64,000 nucleotides of DNA, taken from assembly GCF_024741815.1 (NCBI RefSeq), contig NZ_CP102951.1, positions 2,619,001 to 2,683,000 of the forward strand, read 5' to 3'. Positions 27,019 through 34,811 of the stretch are shown one piece after another. The notes beneath the pieces were generated by a model, which had not been told where the DNA came from, did no database searches, and worked only from the letters and a program-made list of their open reading frames with translations. A program made the position numbers and the translations under genes. The stretch's first letter is position 1, and each line of letters begins with the position of its first letter. This stretch comes from Pseudomonas sp. LS1212 (GTDB lineage Bacteria > Pseudomonadota > Gammaproteobacteria > Pseudomonadales > Pseudomonadaceae).

Positions 27019-27576
27019 CTATTCGGCGCTGACTTTCCAGTGCACCGCACCTATCGGAAAGGTGACCTGCTCCATGCGATGGGCCAGGCCGTAGGTCAAC
27101 GAGTCCTTGGCCGTGATCACTTTTTCTTCCGCCGAGAGGCACTTGAAGATATCGAGCTGCTCCTTGGCATCCTCGGTCTCCACCTGGAAGATTTCGGCAT
27201 AGCGTTGCAGGTCGTTGTTGAGGCTGAAGAAGTATTCCCGCAAGCGCGAATGCTCCACCGAACTTTGGCTGAAATACCAGTTCATCGGGTGGATCAGAAA
27301 CCGCGAATGGGGGGTGGCGATGCGTTCGGCTGCCGCGAGAAAGACAACGATGCCCATCGATTCGATATTGCCGGCGTTGATGGCCACCAGCGGTACCGGC
27401 AACGACTTGAGAAAGCTGTACATGGTAAAGCCGAAGTTGGTGCTGCCGCCCGTGGTCGAGAGGTTGAGCCAAAGCGAGGTGGCCCCCTGGTCAAGAGCTT
27501 CGAGGCAACGGTCACGGAAACGCTCGTGAGTGCCCTGGTCGATCTGACAGTGAAAATGCACGATGTGTTGAGTCAC
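27019..27576 (-). CDS. ClpP-like serine protease family protein
   Basis: 185 residues from GTG 27576, with AGGGA about 9 bp upstream; longer in-frame starts lack such a site. The ClpP/crotonase fold is suggested by LNLSTTGGSTNFGFTMYSFL, the nucleophile-like Ser73 in NIESMGIVVFLAAAERIA, and His96 in HSRFLIHPMNW. The third triad position, aligned by eye with ClpP, seems to be Glu rather than Asp (AEEKVITAKDSLTYGLAH). No Clp ATPase is adjacent. It may be a stand-alone ClpP homologue cleaving peptides or acting as part of a stress response. It follows the KGG stress gene on the same strand, separated by a terminator. Confidence 0.7.
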   Translation of the reverse strand: MTQHIVHFHCQIDQGTHERFRDRCLEALDQGATSLWLNLSTTGGSTNFGFTMYSFLKSLPVPLVAINAGNIESMGIVVFLAAAERIATPHSRFLIHPMNWYFSQSSVEHSRLREYFFSLNNDLQRYAEIFQVETEDAKEQLDIFKCLSAEEKVITAKDSLTYGLAHRMEQVTFPIGAVHWKVSAE

Positions 27577-27594
27577 TGCGAATTTCCCTGTCGC

Positions 27595-27632
27595 AAAAAA
27601 GGCCGGTACACAAGCTTGGCTCGTGACCGGCC
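27595..27632 (-). terminator. Rho-independent terminator after the KGG gene
   Basis: Read on the minus strand, GGCCGGTCAC pairs with GTGTACCGGCC (one bulge) and is followed by a run of T. It is placed directly between the KGG gene and the ClpP-like gene, ending the KGG transcript. Confidence 0.7.
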
Positions 27633-27647
27633 CCTGGTCAACTATCA

Positions 27648-27833
27648 CTATTTGCGGCCGCCCCCTTGTGGAGTCTGGCCACCTTTTTTGGTGTCGGGGG
27701 CCTTGGTGCGGTCCTCGGTCATTTTTCCGCCACCGGTTGATCCGGAAGCCTGTCCACCTTTCTTGCCGGCTTCGGAGGCTTTTTCGCGATCTTTGGAGAG
27801 GTTTGCTGGGTTCGACTTGCTTGTTTTAGCCAT
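27648..27833 (-). CDS. Small KGG-domain (stress-induced, Con-10-like) protein
   Basis: 61 residues, very hydrophilic, Lys/Gly/Ser/Thr-rich. It contains LSKDREKASEAGKKGGQAS and a second KKGGQTPQGGG, the KGG motif seen in general stress proteins and Con-10-like proteins. It has no hydrophobic core and is probably disordered. ATG 27833 has GAGGAAAAG at good spacing. Such proteins accumulate in stationary phase or osmotic stress; the exact function is unknown. Confidence 0.8.
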   Translation of the reverse strand: MAKTSKSNPANLSKDREKASEAGKKGGQASGSTGGGKMTEDRTKAPDTKKGGQTPQGGGRK

Positions 27834-27950
27834 GATGCTTTTCCTCTTTCATATGAGTGCGCGAGGATCTTGCCCCTCACACTGCATGGGAAATGAAGTA
27901 GGATTTAAAGTTTAGTCTATCTTGTTAAACAATGACGAATGGTAGAACTA

Positions 27951-28838
27951 TTATTCCTCCAGCCCGAGCAGCCCATCCATTATCCGCAAGCAGTGGACCA
28001 GCCCCGGCGACATATCGCCAATGCGTCGGCTGAGAATGATTGGTGAAGTGGCATTGGCATCGAGCAGGGGGGTGTAGCCGATGTCGGCACGGTGCAGCAC
28101 CTGTACCGAGGCCGGCACCAGGGTGACGCCGATACCGGCTGCCACCAGGCCGATTGCCGTCTGAAGTTCGTTGGTCCACTGGGCGACCTTGATGGCCATG
28201 CCATGGGCATCGAACAACGCGATCACATGGTCGGCATAGCTGGGGCGGGGGTTGCCGGGGTAGAGCACGAAGGGTTCGCTGGCCAGGTCCTTGAGGCTGA
28301 CAGGGCCTGCCAGCAAGGGATGGCCGGCGGGCAGGGCGGCGACCAGCCGGTCCTCGGTCAGCACGCGCTGTTCAATGGCCGGGTCATCGATGCGGATGCG
28401 ACCGAAGCCGATATCTATTCGCCCGGCCTTGAGCGCCTGAACCTGTTGCAGCGTGGTCATTTCCGACAGGCCGAGTTCCAGCTCCAGCGTGTCGCCACTG
28501 CGCAGGCGGCGGATCAGTTCGGGTAGCACGCCATACAGTGTCGAGGGTGCAAAGCCGATGCCCAGCCAGGTTTTTTCGCCCAGGCCGATACGCCGGGTGT
28601 TGTCGCAGACCTTGCCCAGTTGTTCGAGCAAGGCGCTGGAGTGTTCATAAAAGAACCGCCCGGCCTCGGTCAGTCGCAATGGCCGGCCCCGCTCGAGCAG
28701 CATCACCCCCAATTCGTCTTCCAGTTGCTGGATCTGCCGGCTCAGGGGCGGCTGGGCAATGTGCAGGCGCTCGGCTGCGCGGGTGAAGTTGAGGGTTTCC
28801 CCAAGCACCTGGAAATAGCGCAGATGACGAAGCTCCAT
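27951..28838 (-). CDS. LysR-family transcriptional regulator
   Basis: 295 residues from ATG 28838 (MELRHLRYFQVLGETLNFTR). Upstream in-frame codons run through a REP element and are not coding. The HTH is AAERLHIAQPPLSRQIQQLE. The MELRHLRYF opening and QPPLSRQI are typical of the BenM/CatM group of LysR regulators that control aromatic-acid catabolism. The effector domain includes DIGFGRIRIDDPAIEQRVLT and ELQTAIGLVAAGIGVTLVPA. No catabolic gene is directly adjacent, so its target is unknown. Confidence 0.85.
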   Translation of the reverse strand: MELRHLRYFQVLGETLNFTRAAERLHIAQPPLSRQIQQLEDELGVMLLERGRPLRLTEAGRFFYEHSSALLEQLGKVCDNTRRIGLGEKTWLGIGFAPSTLYGVLPELIRRLRSGDTLELELGLSEMTTLQQVQALKAGRIDIGFGRIRIDDPAIEQRVLTEDRLVAALPAGHPLLAGPVSLKDLASEPFVLYPGNPRPSYADHVIALFDAHGMAIKVAQWTNELQTAIGLVAAGIGVTLVPASVQVLHRADIGYTPLLDANATSPIILSRRIGDMSPGLVHCLRIMDGLLGLEE

Positions 28839-28998
28839 GGGGTCACTCCTTGGCGGGTGGGCTGATTGTTTGGATACCTTGGGGGTATATCTTGTGGGTG
28901 ATTCTAAAGCGCAACCGTTGAAAACGGGAGGGCGGAATTGAGTGGGGTCGCTAAAGAACCTTGTGGGTATTGAGTCCTGGGGGCTGCTTTGCAGCCCT

Positions 28999-29068
28999 TC
29001 GCTGGCAAGCCAGCTCCCACAGGTAGAGAGAGTGCCACCGATCATTGTGGGAGCTGGCTTGCCAGCGA
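28999..29068. repeat. REP inverted pair (TGGGAGCTGGCTTGCCAGCG type)
   Basis: Perfect 23-bp arms 28999-29021 and 29046-29068 with a 24 bp spacer. It differs in core from the pair at 10897-10983. It lies at the start of a 598 bp non-coding stretch upstream of the DUF3077 gene. Confidence 0.9.
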
Positions 29069-29224
29069 TGAGGCCTTCAAGGCTCACACAAATGTTTCTG
29101 CAGGTTTAAACCCTGGCAGGATCAAGGTCCTAGGAATTACCCTACGATTTCTGTTGTCCTTCAGTAACTTGCCCCGGGGAAGGTCTTCGCACTAGTCTCG
29201 CCCGGCCACTGAATGTTCGGTGAT

Positions 29225-29400
29225 CGGGTTTGGCGACCCGGGTTAAATTATTCAAACCTCCATTGCAGTAGCTGGCGGTAATACGTCGGCGTCGTCTGTC
29301 ATGGCAGCTGTGCGCGGGAGGGCTTCGGCCCTGCCGGGTTTTGCCTAATTTACCGGTTCGCCAACCCGCGTATAGCTGCCACCTATTTGTTTGGCGACGA
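29225..29400 (+). promoter_or_regulatory. Highly structured leader upstream of the DUF3077 gene (putative cis-acting RNA)
   Basis: Several complementary segments occur in about 175 bp. Segment A (29225-29241, CGGGTTTGGCGACCCGG) can pair with A' (29353-29368, CCGGTTCGCCAACCCG). B (29303-29315, GGCAGCTGTGCGC) can pair with B' (29368-29380, GCGTATAGCTGCC) using two G-U pairs. The order A-B-A'-B' implies a pseudoknot or two alternative folds. Between them is a perfect AGGGC-TTCG-GCCCT tetraloop hairpin (29319-29332). TTGGCGACGA at 29391 repeats part of A near the start codon. No open frame explains this conservation-like structure. Confidence 0.5.
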
Positions 29401-29436
29401 ATTCGTGGAAGCTCCAACTAAATTTGGATATTTACC

Positions 29437-29760
29437 ATGAAAAAGATCGTCCCCGATCCACCCGCCTTCTACTTTCGTGAAACCGCCGAAACCTCCATCG
29501 GCGCCTGCGATGGCCATGCCCCACTGTTCACCGTCCGCCCCGGCATCAGCGCCGAAGATGCCCTGGTGCATGCCGCGCTCTATCTCAGATGCGCCAGCGA
29601 CAACGGTCAGCAAGCCATGGAGTACACCGCCGAACCGGGCCGGGGCTTTGCCTGGGCCACCCAGCATTCGGTACAGATCGCCAAGGCGCTGATCGATGCG
29701 GTGCTCGATGGCATAGAAGCCCGTCATCTGGATACGGCTACCCACATCCAACCACAATAA
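29437..29760 (+). CDS. DUF3077 family protein
   Basis: 107 residues. The body FYFRETAETSIGACDGHAPL, then RPGISAEDALVHAALYLRCA and a C-terminal helix (WATQHSVQIAKALIDAVLDG) fit the small DUF3077 family, which I recall mainly from Pseudomonas. No signal peptide or membrane segment is present. The function is unknown. It is a single gene following a long, strongly structured leader, so post-transcriptional control is likely. The segment after the gene (29760-29883) contains repeat sequence and no gene. Confidence 0.75.
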   Translation: MKKIVPDPPAFYFRETAETSIGACDGHAPLFTVRPGISAEDALVHAALYLRCASDNGQQAMEYTAEPGRGFAWATQHSVQIAKALIDAVLDGIEARHLDTATHIQPQ

Positions 29761-29792
29761 CCAAAGCCGAACCCGCAATACCCTCGTTCCAC

Positions 29793-29816
29793 TCTGCGCG
29801 GGAATGCCTGCGCAGA
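29793..29816. repeat. Short REP-like palindrome
   Basis: TCTGCGC and GCGCAGA are exact 7-bp arms around a 10-base loop, inside a longer repeat-like stretch (CTCGTTCCACTCTGCGCGGG) related to the CGTTCCCACGC repeats at 39023-39138. It lies between the convergent DUF3077 and LysR genes and may contribute to termination. Confidence 0.5.
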
Positions 29817-29883
29817 CGCTCCGCGTCGTGACGCTGGAGTGTCAGGCTTCCCACCAGAACGCAGGAATGAGGGAAGCCTGTGA

Positions 29884-30774
29884 CTAGAGTCCTGCCAACG
29901 CGGCCTTCAGCGTGCTGCAAAACCAGCGTTGCGCCGTGCTGTCGCCGCCATGCTCCTGCCAGTACAGGCTCACCTCGATCTCCGGTACGTTGAATGGCAA
30001 CTCCACTACACGCGTGCAGCTATTGCTGGCGAACAGCTGCGCAGTACGTGAGGGCAGAGTCACCAGCAGATCGGAGTTGGAAACGACGCCGGGCAGCACG
30101 CTGAAGTGCGGAACCCGCAGGCTTATCTTGCGTTCGAGTCCGGCCTCATGCAGGCGATCTTCCACGAAATGGTGGCCGGTGGCGGCGGACACTACTACGT
30201 GCTTTTCACCCATGTATTGCTCGAGCGTGAGGTGTTCGCCAATGCGTGGATGATCCTCTCTGACCAGGCAGACATAGTGCTCATTGAAAATCAGATCGCT
30301 CTGGGCCTGCACCGGGATATAGCTGCGGTTGCAGATGGCGGCGTCGATCTTGCCGGTATTGAGCCATTCATCGAGCCGAGCGACCTCGACCTGGATTACC
30401 TCCAGCTCCACTTGGGGCGCCACTTTCTGCATGAGCTTCAGGATATACGGCAGCAAGTAGATTTCGCCAAGGTCTGATAGCGCCAGGCGAAAGCAGCGGG
30501 TCGATTGCAGCGGGTCGAACTGGCTTGTGTGGGCAATGGCTCGCTCGATTTCAGAGAGCGAAAAACGGAACACCGTGTAGAGCTGGGTAGCGAGGAAAGT
30601 AGGCTGCATGCCGTCGCGATTGCGCTTGAACAGCGTATCGCCCAATAGCTGACGCAGGCGGGAGAGGGCGTAGCTGACCGAGGGTTGGGTGATGTGCAGA
30701 CGTTCTGCCGCACCGCTCACGCTTCGGGTTTCAAAGATGGTGACAAAAACGCGGATGAGGTTCAGATCGACCAT
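29884..30774 (-). CDS. LysR-family regulator divergent from the mandelate genes (probable pathway regulator)
   Basis: 296 residues, MVDLNLIRVFVTIFETRSVS with HTH GAAERLHITQPSVSYALSRL, then RQLLGDTLFKRNRDGMQ. The VDLNLIRVF/QPSVSYALSRLR form belongs to the NodD/SyrM-like subgroup of LysR proteins. The effector domain includes LALSDLGEIYLLPYIL and DAAICNRSYIPVQAQ. It is transcribed divergently from mdlC across 111 bp containing inverted and direct ATAGA/TCTAT repeats, the classic arrangement for a LysR activator of a catabolic operon. Its being the mandelate regulator is inferred from position. Confidence 0.85.
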   Translation of the reverse strand: MVDLNLIRVFVTIFETRSVSGAAERLHITQPSVSYALSRLRQLLGDTLFKRNRDGMQPTFLATQLYTVFRFSLSEIERAIAHTSQFDPLQSTRCFRLALSDLGEIYLLPYILKLMQKVAPQVELEVIQVEVARLDEWLNTGKIDAAICNRSYIPVQAQSDLIFNEHYVCLVREDHPRIGEHLTLEQYMGEKHVVVSAATGHHFVEDRLHEAGLERKISLRVPHFSVLPGVVSNSDLLVTLPSRTAQLFASNSCTRVVELPFNVPEIEVSLYWQEHGGDSTAQRWFCSTLKAALAGL

Positions 30775-30785
30775 GGTTCACCTAT

Positions 30786-30832
30786 ATAGATAGTGTCTAT
30801 TTCAAGAACAAAAAAGTATCTATTTGATCTAT
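30786..30832. promoter_or_regulatory. Candidate LysR operator between regulator and mdlC
   Basis: ATAGA-N5-TCTAT (30786-30800) is an exact interrupted palindrome fitting the T-N11-A rule for LysR sites. Further on, ATCTAT occurs twice (30818-30823 and 30827-30832). Together they resemble a recognition plus activation site arrangement in the divergent promoter. Confidence 0.5.
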
Positions 30833-30885
30833 GTTAATTCAAAACTTATGGTGCTTGCATCGATTAAAAACGTTGAGCGACCACC

Positions 30886-32472
30886 ATGACTACCGTGCAT
30901 TCCCTCACCTACGAGCTCCTGCGGCGCCAGGGCATTACCACCATTTTTGGCAACCCGGGCTCCAATGAACTGCCTTTCTTGCAGGACTTCCCGTCGGACT
31001 TCAGCTACATCCTCGGGTTGCACGAGGGGGTTGTCGTCGGTATGGCCGATGGCTTTGCACAAGCCCGTGGTAAACCATCGCTGGTCAATCTGCATTCCGC
31101 TGCCGGCACCGGCAATGCGATGGGGGCACTGGCCAACGCCTGGAACTCGCATACGCCGCTGATCGTGACGGCTGGTCAACAGACCAGGGCCATGATTGGC
31201 GTGGAAGCCTTGTTGACCAACGTCGATGCCGTCAGCCTGCCGCGCCCCCTGGTCAAATGGAGCTATGAGCCGGCCAGCGCCCAGGAAGTGCCGCAAGCCA
31301 TGAGCCGGGCGATTCATATGGCGTCGATGCCCGCGCCAGGGCCGGTCTATCTATCCGTGCCTTACAACGACTGGTCCGCCCTGGCTGACCCGCAGTCGGC
31401 CTATCTGTTCGAGCGCAAGGTCGAGAGCGCCGGGTTGCCTGGCGAAGCATGCCTGCAGGCGTTGCTCGATCGCCTGGTTTCGGCGCGCAACCCAGTGATC
31501 GTGCTCGGGCCGGATGTCGATGCGGTGAAGGCCAATCAACATGCCGTCACCCTGGCCGAGCGTCTCAAGGCCCCGGTGTGGGTGGCGCCATCGGCGCCGC
31601 GTTGCCCGTTCCCGACCACTCATGCGTGCTTTCGCGGCTTGCTGCCGGCTGGCATCGCGACGATTTCCCGGCTGCTCGAAGGGCATGACCTGATCCTGGT
31701 GTTCGGCGCCCCGGTATTCCGATATCACCAATACGACCCGGGTGATTACCTGCCTGCCGGCGCCCACCTGATCGCAGTGACCTGCGATGTCCAGGAAGCT
31801 GCCCGTGCGCCGATGGGCGATGCGATCGTGGCCGACATTGGCCTGACGCTGCAGGCGCTGGCCGAACGTCTGGAACCGCTCGACCGGCCGATGCCTGCGC
31901 GCTTGCCGGCGCCTGCGAGCGTGCGCCAGGGCCCGGGCCCGCTGCTTCCGGAAACCGTCTTCGACACCTTGAACGAGATGGCCCCGCGCGATGCCATCTA
32001 CCTGAACGAGTCGACCTCGACCACGGCAACCCTGTGGCAACGCCTGAACATGGAACAACCCGGCAGCTATTACTTTGCGGCGGCCGGGGGCCTGGGTTTC
32101 GCGATGCCGGCTGCAGTCGGGGTGCAATTGGCCGAACCCGCCCGGCAGGTGATCGCGGTGATCGGCGATGGCTCGGCCAACTACAGCATCAGCGCGCTAT
32201 GGACAGCTGCCAATTACGGCGTGCCGGCCATCTTCGTGATTATGAAAAACGGAACCTACGGTGCCTTGCGCTGGTTCGCCGGCGTGCTGGGAGTAGAGGA
32301 TGTGCCGGGGCTGGACGTGCCCGGTATCGATTTCTGCGCGTTGGCCACCGGCTATGGCATGCGCGCGTTGCGGGCTGAATCGCAAGGCGAATTGGTCGAT
32401 GCGCTGCGCGAGGCACTGGCGCTCGATGAGCCGGTGCTGATTGAAGTTCTGACACTGGCGCCGGGCGCTTGA
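30886..32472 (+). CDS. mdlC: Benzoylformate decarboxylase
   Basis: 528 residues, the length I recall for the Pseudomonas putida enzyme. This thiamine-diphosphate enzyme converts benzoylformate to benzaldehyde and CO2 in the mandelate pathway. Active-site residues known from P. putida are at the same positions: Ser26 (GNPGSNELPF), Glu47 (LHEGVV), His70 (NLHSAAG) and His281 (VFRYHQYDPG). The ThDP/Mg motif is GDGSANYSISALWTAANYG. It is first of the cluster mdlC-mdlB-mdlA-transporter-dehydrogenase-porin and lies only 10 bp before mdlB. Confidence 0.95.
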   Translation: MTTVHSLTYELLRRQGITTIFGNPGSNELPFLQDFPSDFSYILGLHEGVVVGMADGFAQARGKPSLVNLHSAAGTGNAMGALANAWNSHTPLIVTAGQQTRAMIGVEALLTNVDAVSLPRPLVKWSYEPASAQEVPQAMSRAIHMASMPAPGPVYLSVPYNDWSALADPQSAYLFERKVESAGLPGEACLQALLDRLVSARNPVIVLGPDVDAVKANQHAVTLAERLKAPVWVAPSAPRCPFPTTHACFRGLLPAGIATISRLLEGHDLILVFGAPVFRYHQYDPGDYLPAGAHLIAVTCDVQEAARAPMGDAIVADIGLTLQALAERLEPLDRPMPARLPAPASVRQGPGPLLPETVFDTLNEMAPRDAIYLNESTSTTATLWQRLNMEQPGSYYFAAAGGLGFAMPAAVGVQLAEPARQVIAVIGDGSANYSISALWTAANYGVPAIFVIMKNGTYGALRWFAGVLGVEDVPGLDVPGIDFCALATGYGMRALRAESQGELVDALREALALDEPVLIEVLTLAPGA

Positions 32473-32482
32473 AGGGGGCCGT

Positions 32483-33652
32483 ATGAGTCGTTCGATGCCA
32501 TTGAATGTGGAAGATTACCGCCGTCTGGCGCGCAAGCGGCTGCCTCGGATGATCTACGACTATCTGGATGGAGGCGCGGAGCAGGAAACGGGGCTTGGGC
32601 ACAACCGCGAGGTGTTCGAGGGGCTGCGGTTCCGCCCTCGACGGTTGGTGAATGTAAGCCAGCGGGACTTGTCGACCACGCTCTTTGGCCAGGCATTGCC
32701 GATGCCGCTGCTGATTGCACCGACCGGTCTCAATGGCGCCTTCTGGGCCAACGGCGACTTGGCCCTGGCGCGCTCGGCCGCACGTGCCGGCATCCCGTTC
32801 GTACTGTCGACGGCGTCGAACATCTCTATCGAAGAGCTGGCGCGCCAGTGCGATGGCGAACTCTGGTTCCAGCTTTACGTAGTGCATCGCAACCTGGCCG
32901 AGCAGATGGTCAAGCGCGCTCTGGCGGCGGGTTACCGGACGCTGGTCTTGACCACCGATGTTGGCGTCAACGGTTACCGCGAGAGGGATCTGCGCAACGA
33001 CTTCAAGATGCCCATGCGCTATACCCCGGATGTGCTGCTGCAAGGTTGCCTGCACCCGCGTTGGTCGTTCGATCTGCTGCGCCACGGCATGCCACAGCTG
33101 GCCAACTTCGCCAGTGTCGACGCCTCAAGTCTCGAGGTGCAGGCGGCGTTGATGAGCCGACAAATGGATGCCACCTTCGACTGGGATGCGCTGGCCTGGC
33201 TGCGTGAACTCTGGCCGCATCGGCTGCTGGTCAAGGGCCTTCTCGATCCTGAGGATGCGGTGCGTTGTGTTGCCATGGGCATCGACGGGGTGATTCTGTC
33301 GAACCACGGTGCTCGCCAACTCGATGCCTGCATCTCGCCCATGCAGGTATTGGCCGACACGGTGGCGCGGGTTTTATCCCCGGTACTCATCGACAGCGGC
33401 TTTCGCAGCGGCGCCGATATCGTCAAGGCCCTGACCCTTGGCGCTGATGCGGTGTTGCTGGGCCGAGCGACACTGTATGGCCTGGCGGCGGCCGGCGAAG
33501 CGGGCGTGGATGACGTGTTGCGCCTGCTCAAGGCCGAGATCGATCGCACCCTGGCGCACATCGGTTGCCCGTCGATCAGTCAGCTTTCACCCGACTTCCT
33601 CATACCCCCATCTCACCTGAGTGCACCGGCCAGCGCCTGTCACAGCCGTTGA
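32483..33652 (+). CDS. mdlB: (S)-mandelate dehydrogenase, FMN-dependent
   Basis: 389 residues of the FMN alpha-hydroxy-acid oxidase/dehydrogenase family. It starts NVEDYRRLARKRLPRMIYDY, with YLDGGAEQETGLGHNREVFE, then FMN-binding LIAPTGLNGAFW. The active-site block is VILSNHGARQLD (His275, Arg278), and the phosphate-binding end is DSGFRSGADIVKALTLGADA. The enzyme oxidises (S)-mandelate to benzoylformate and passes electrons to the respiratory chain; the family's internal segment near residues 180-215 (LLRHGMPQLANFASVD) would mediate membrane association. The ribosome site AGGGGG is 5 bp from the ATG. It follows mdlC. Confidence 0.93.
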   Translation: MSRSMPLNVEDYRRLARKRLPRMIYDYLDGGAEQETGLGHNREVFEGLRFRPRRLVNVSQRDLSTTLFGQALPMPLLIAPTGLNGAFWANGDLALARSAARAGIPFVLSTASNISIEELARQCDGELWFQLYVVHRNLAEQMVKRALAAGYRTLVLTTDVGVNGYRERDLRNDFKMPMRYTPDVLLQGCLHPRWSFDLLRHGMPQLANFASVDASSLEVQAALMSRQMDATFDWDALAWLRELWPHRLLVKGLLDPEDAVRCVAMGIDGVILSNHGARQLDACISPMQVLADTVARVLSPVLIDSGFRSGADIVKALTLGADAVLLGRATLYGLAAAGEAGVDDVLRLLKAEIDRTLAHIGCPSISQLSPDFLIPPSHLSAPASACHSR

Positions 33653-33687
33653 GTCGCAATCACGTTTCAAGCAACGAGGACGCCTTC

Positions 33688-34767
33688 ATGGCTGCAATAA
33701 CAATAACCGGCTTGCGGGCACGGGCTGTCAACGCGCCACTGCAATACCCCATTCACACGGCCGTCGGCACAGTCTCGACAGCGCCATTGGTACTGATCGA
33801 CCTTGCGACCAGTGCCGGCGTTACCGGCCACGCCTATGTGTTTGCCTATACCGGGCTTGCGCTCAAGCCGCTCAAGCAGTTGGTTGAAACCCTGGCTGAG
33901 TTACTCATCGATCAGCCCTTGGCACCTCAGGCGCTGGAGCAGGCCTTGCAACAACGATTTTGCCTGTTGGGTTTCACCGGGCTGGTGCGCATGGCCGCCG
34001 CCGGGCTGGACATGGCCGCCTGGGATGCCCTTGCCAAGGCCCACGGGCTGCCGCTGGTGGAATTGCTTGGCGGCAAAGCGCGGGCCTTGAAAAGCTATGA
34101 CAGCCACAGCCTGGATGGTGAGCAGCTGGCCACCGAACGTGCCGTGCATGCGGCGGAGCAGGGCTTCACCGCGGTCAAGACCAAGATCGGTTACGCCACC
34201 CTTGAAAAAGACCTGCGTGTGGTGCGCAGCCTGCGCACGGTGCTGGGCGACGAATTCGGGTTGATGGTCGATTACAACCAGAGCCTGGACGTGAACGAAG
34301 CGATCCGCCGGGGCCTGGCCCTGCAGGATGAAGGCATTGCCTGGATCGAAGAGCCCACGTTACAGCATGACTATGTCGGGCATGGGCGCATTCGTCAGGC
34401 GCTGCGGGTGCCCGTGCAAATGGGCGAGAACTGGTTCGGCGCGGAAGATATGTTCAAGTCACTGCAGGCCGGTGCCTCGGACCTGGCGATGCCCGACATG
34501 ATGAAAATCGGCGGCGTCACCGGCTGGTTGCGCGCCAGCGCCCTGGCCGAGCAGTTTGGCCTGCCGCTATCCAGTCACTTGTTCCAGGAGTTCAGCGCGC
34601 ACCTGTTGGCAGTGACGCCGACGGCTCATTGGCTGGAACGCCTGGACATTGCCGGGGCGATTCTCGAACCCACCCTGACCTTCGCCAACGGCAACGCAGT
34701 CATCAGCGACCTGCCAGGCGCCGGAATCATCTGGCGCGAGTCCGAAGTGGCGCGCTACGCCGCCTGA
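33688..34767 (+). CDS. mdlA: Mandelate racemase
   Basis: 359 residues from ATG 33688 (ACGAGGA upstream), an enolase-superfamily enzyme that interconverts (R)- and (S)-mandelate so both enantiomers feed mdlB. The acid/base Lys164 and Lys166 (AVKTKIGY) and His297 (SSHLFQEF) are at the published positions of the P. putida enzyme. Metal ligands are seen in LMVDYNQSLD, WIEEPT and QMGENWFG. The early codons contain AATAACAATAA (33696-33706), a strong Hfq/Crc-type motif. It is third in the mandelate cluster. Confidence 0.95.
   Translation: MAAITITGLRARAVNAPLQYPIHTAVGTVSTAPLVLIDLATSAGVTGHAYVFAYTGLALKPLKQLVETLAELLIDQPLAPQALEQALQQRFCLLGFTGLVRMAAAGLDMAAWDALAKAHGLPLVELLGGKARALKSYDSHSLDGEQLATERAVHAAEQGFTAVKTKIGYATLEKDLRVVRSLRTVLGDEFGLMVDYNQSLDVNEAIRRGLALQDEGIAWIEEPTLQHDYVGHGRIRQALRVPVQMGENWFGAEDMFKSLQAGASDLAMPDMMKIGGVTGWLRASALAEQFGLPLSSHLFQEFSAHLLAVTPTAHWLERLDIAGAILEPTLTFANGNAVISDLPGAGIIWRESEVARYAA
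33696..33706 (+). promoter_or_regulatory. A-rich Hfq/Crc-type motif inside the start of mdlA
   Basis: AATAACAATAA contains overlapping AANAANAA units, the motif bound by Hfq with Crc for carbon catabolite repression in Pseudomonas. It covers codons 3 to 7 of mdlA, in reach of the initiating ribosome. Confidence 0.6.
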
Positions 34768-34789
34768 ATCCAACCGCCACACCCAAACC

Positions 34790-34800
34790 AATAACAATAA
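34790..34800 (+). promoter_or_regulatory. A-rich Hfq/Crc-type motif before the MFS transporter
   Basis: AATAACAATAA, the same 11-mer as in mdlA, lies directly upstream of the AAAGG ribosome site of the transporter gene. This is the standard place for Crc/Hfq translational repression. Confidence 0.65.
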
Positions 34801-34811
34801 AGGTATTCGCC

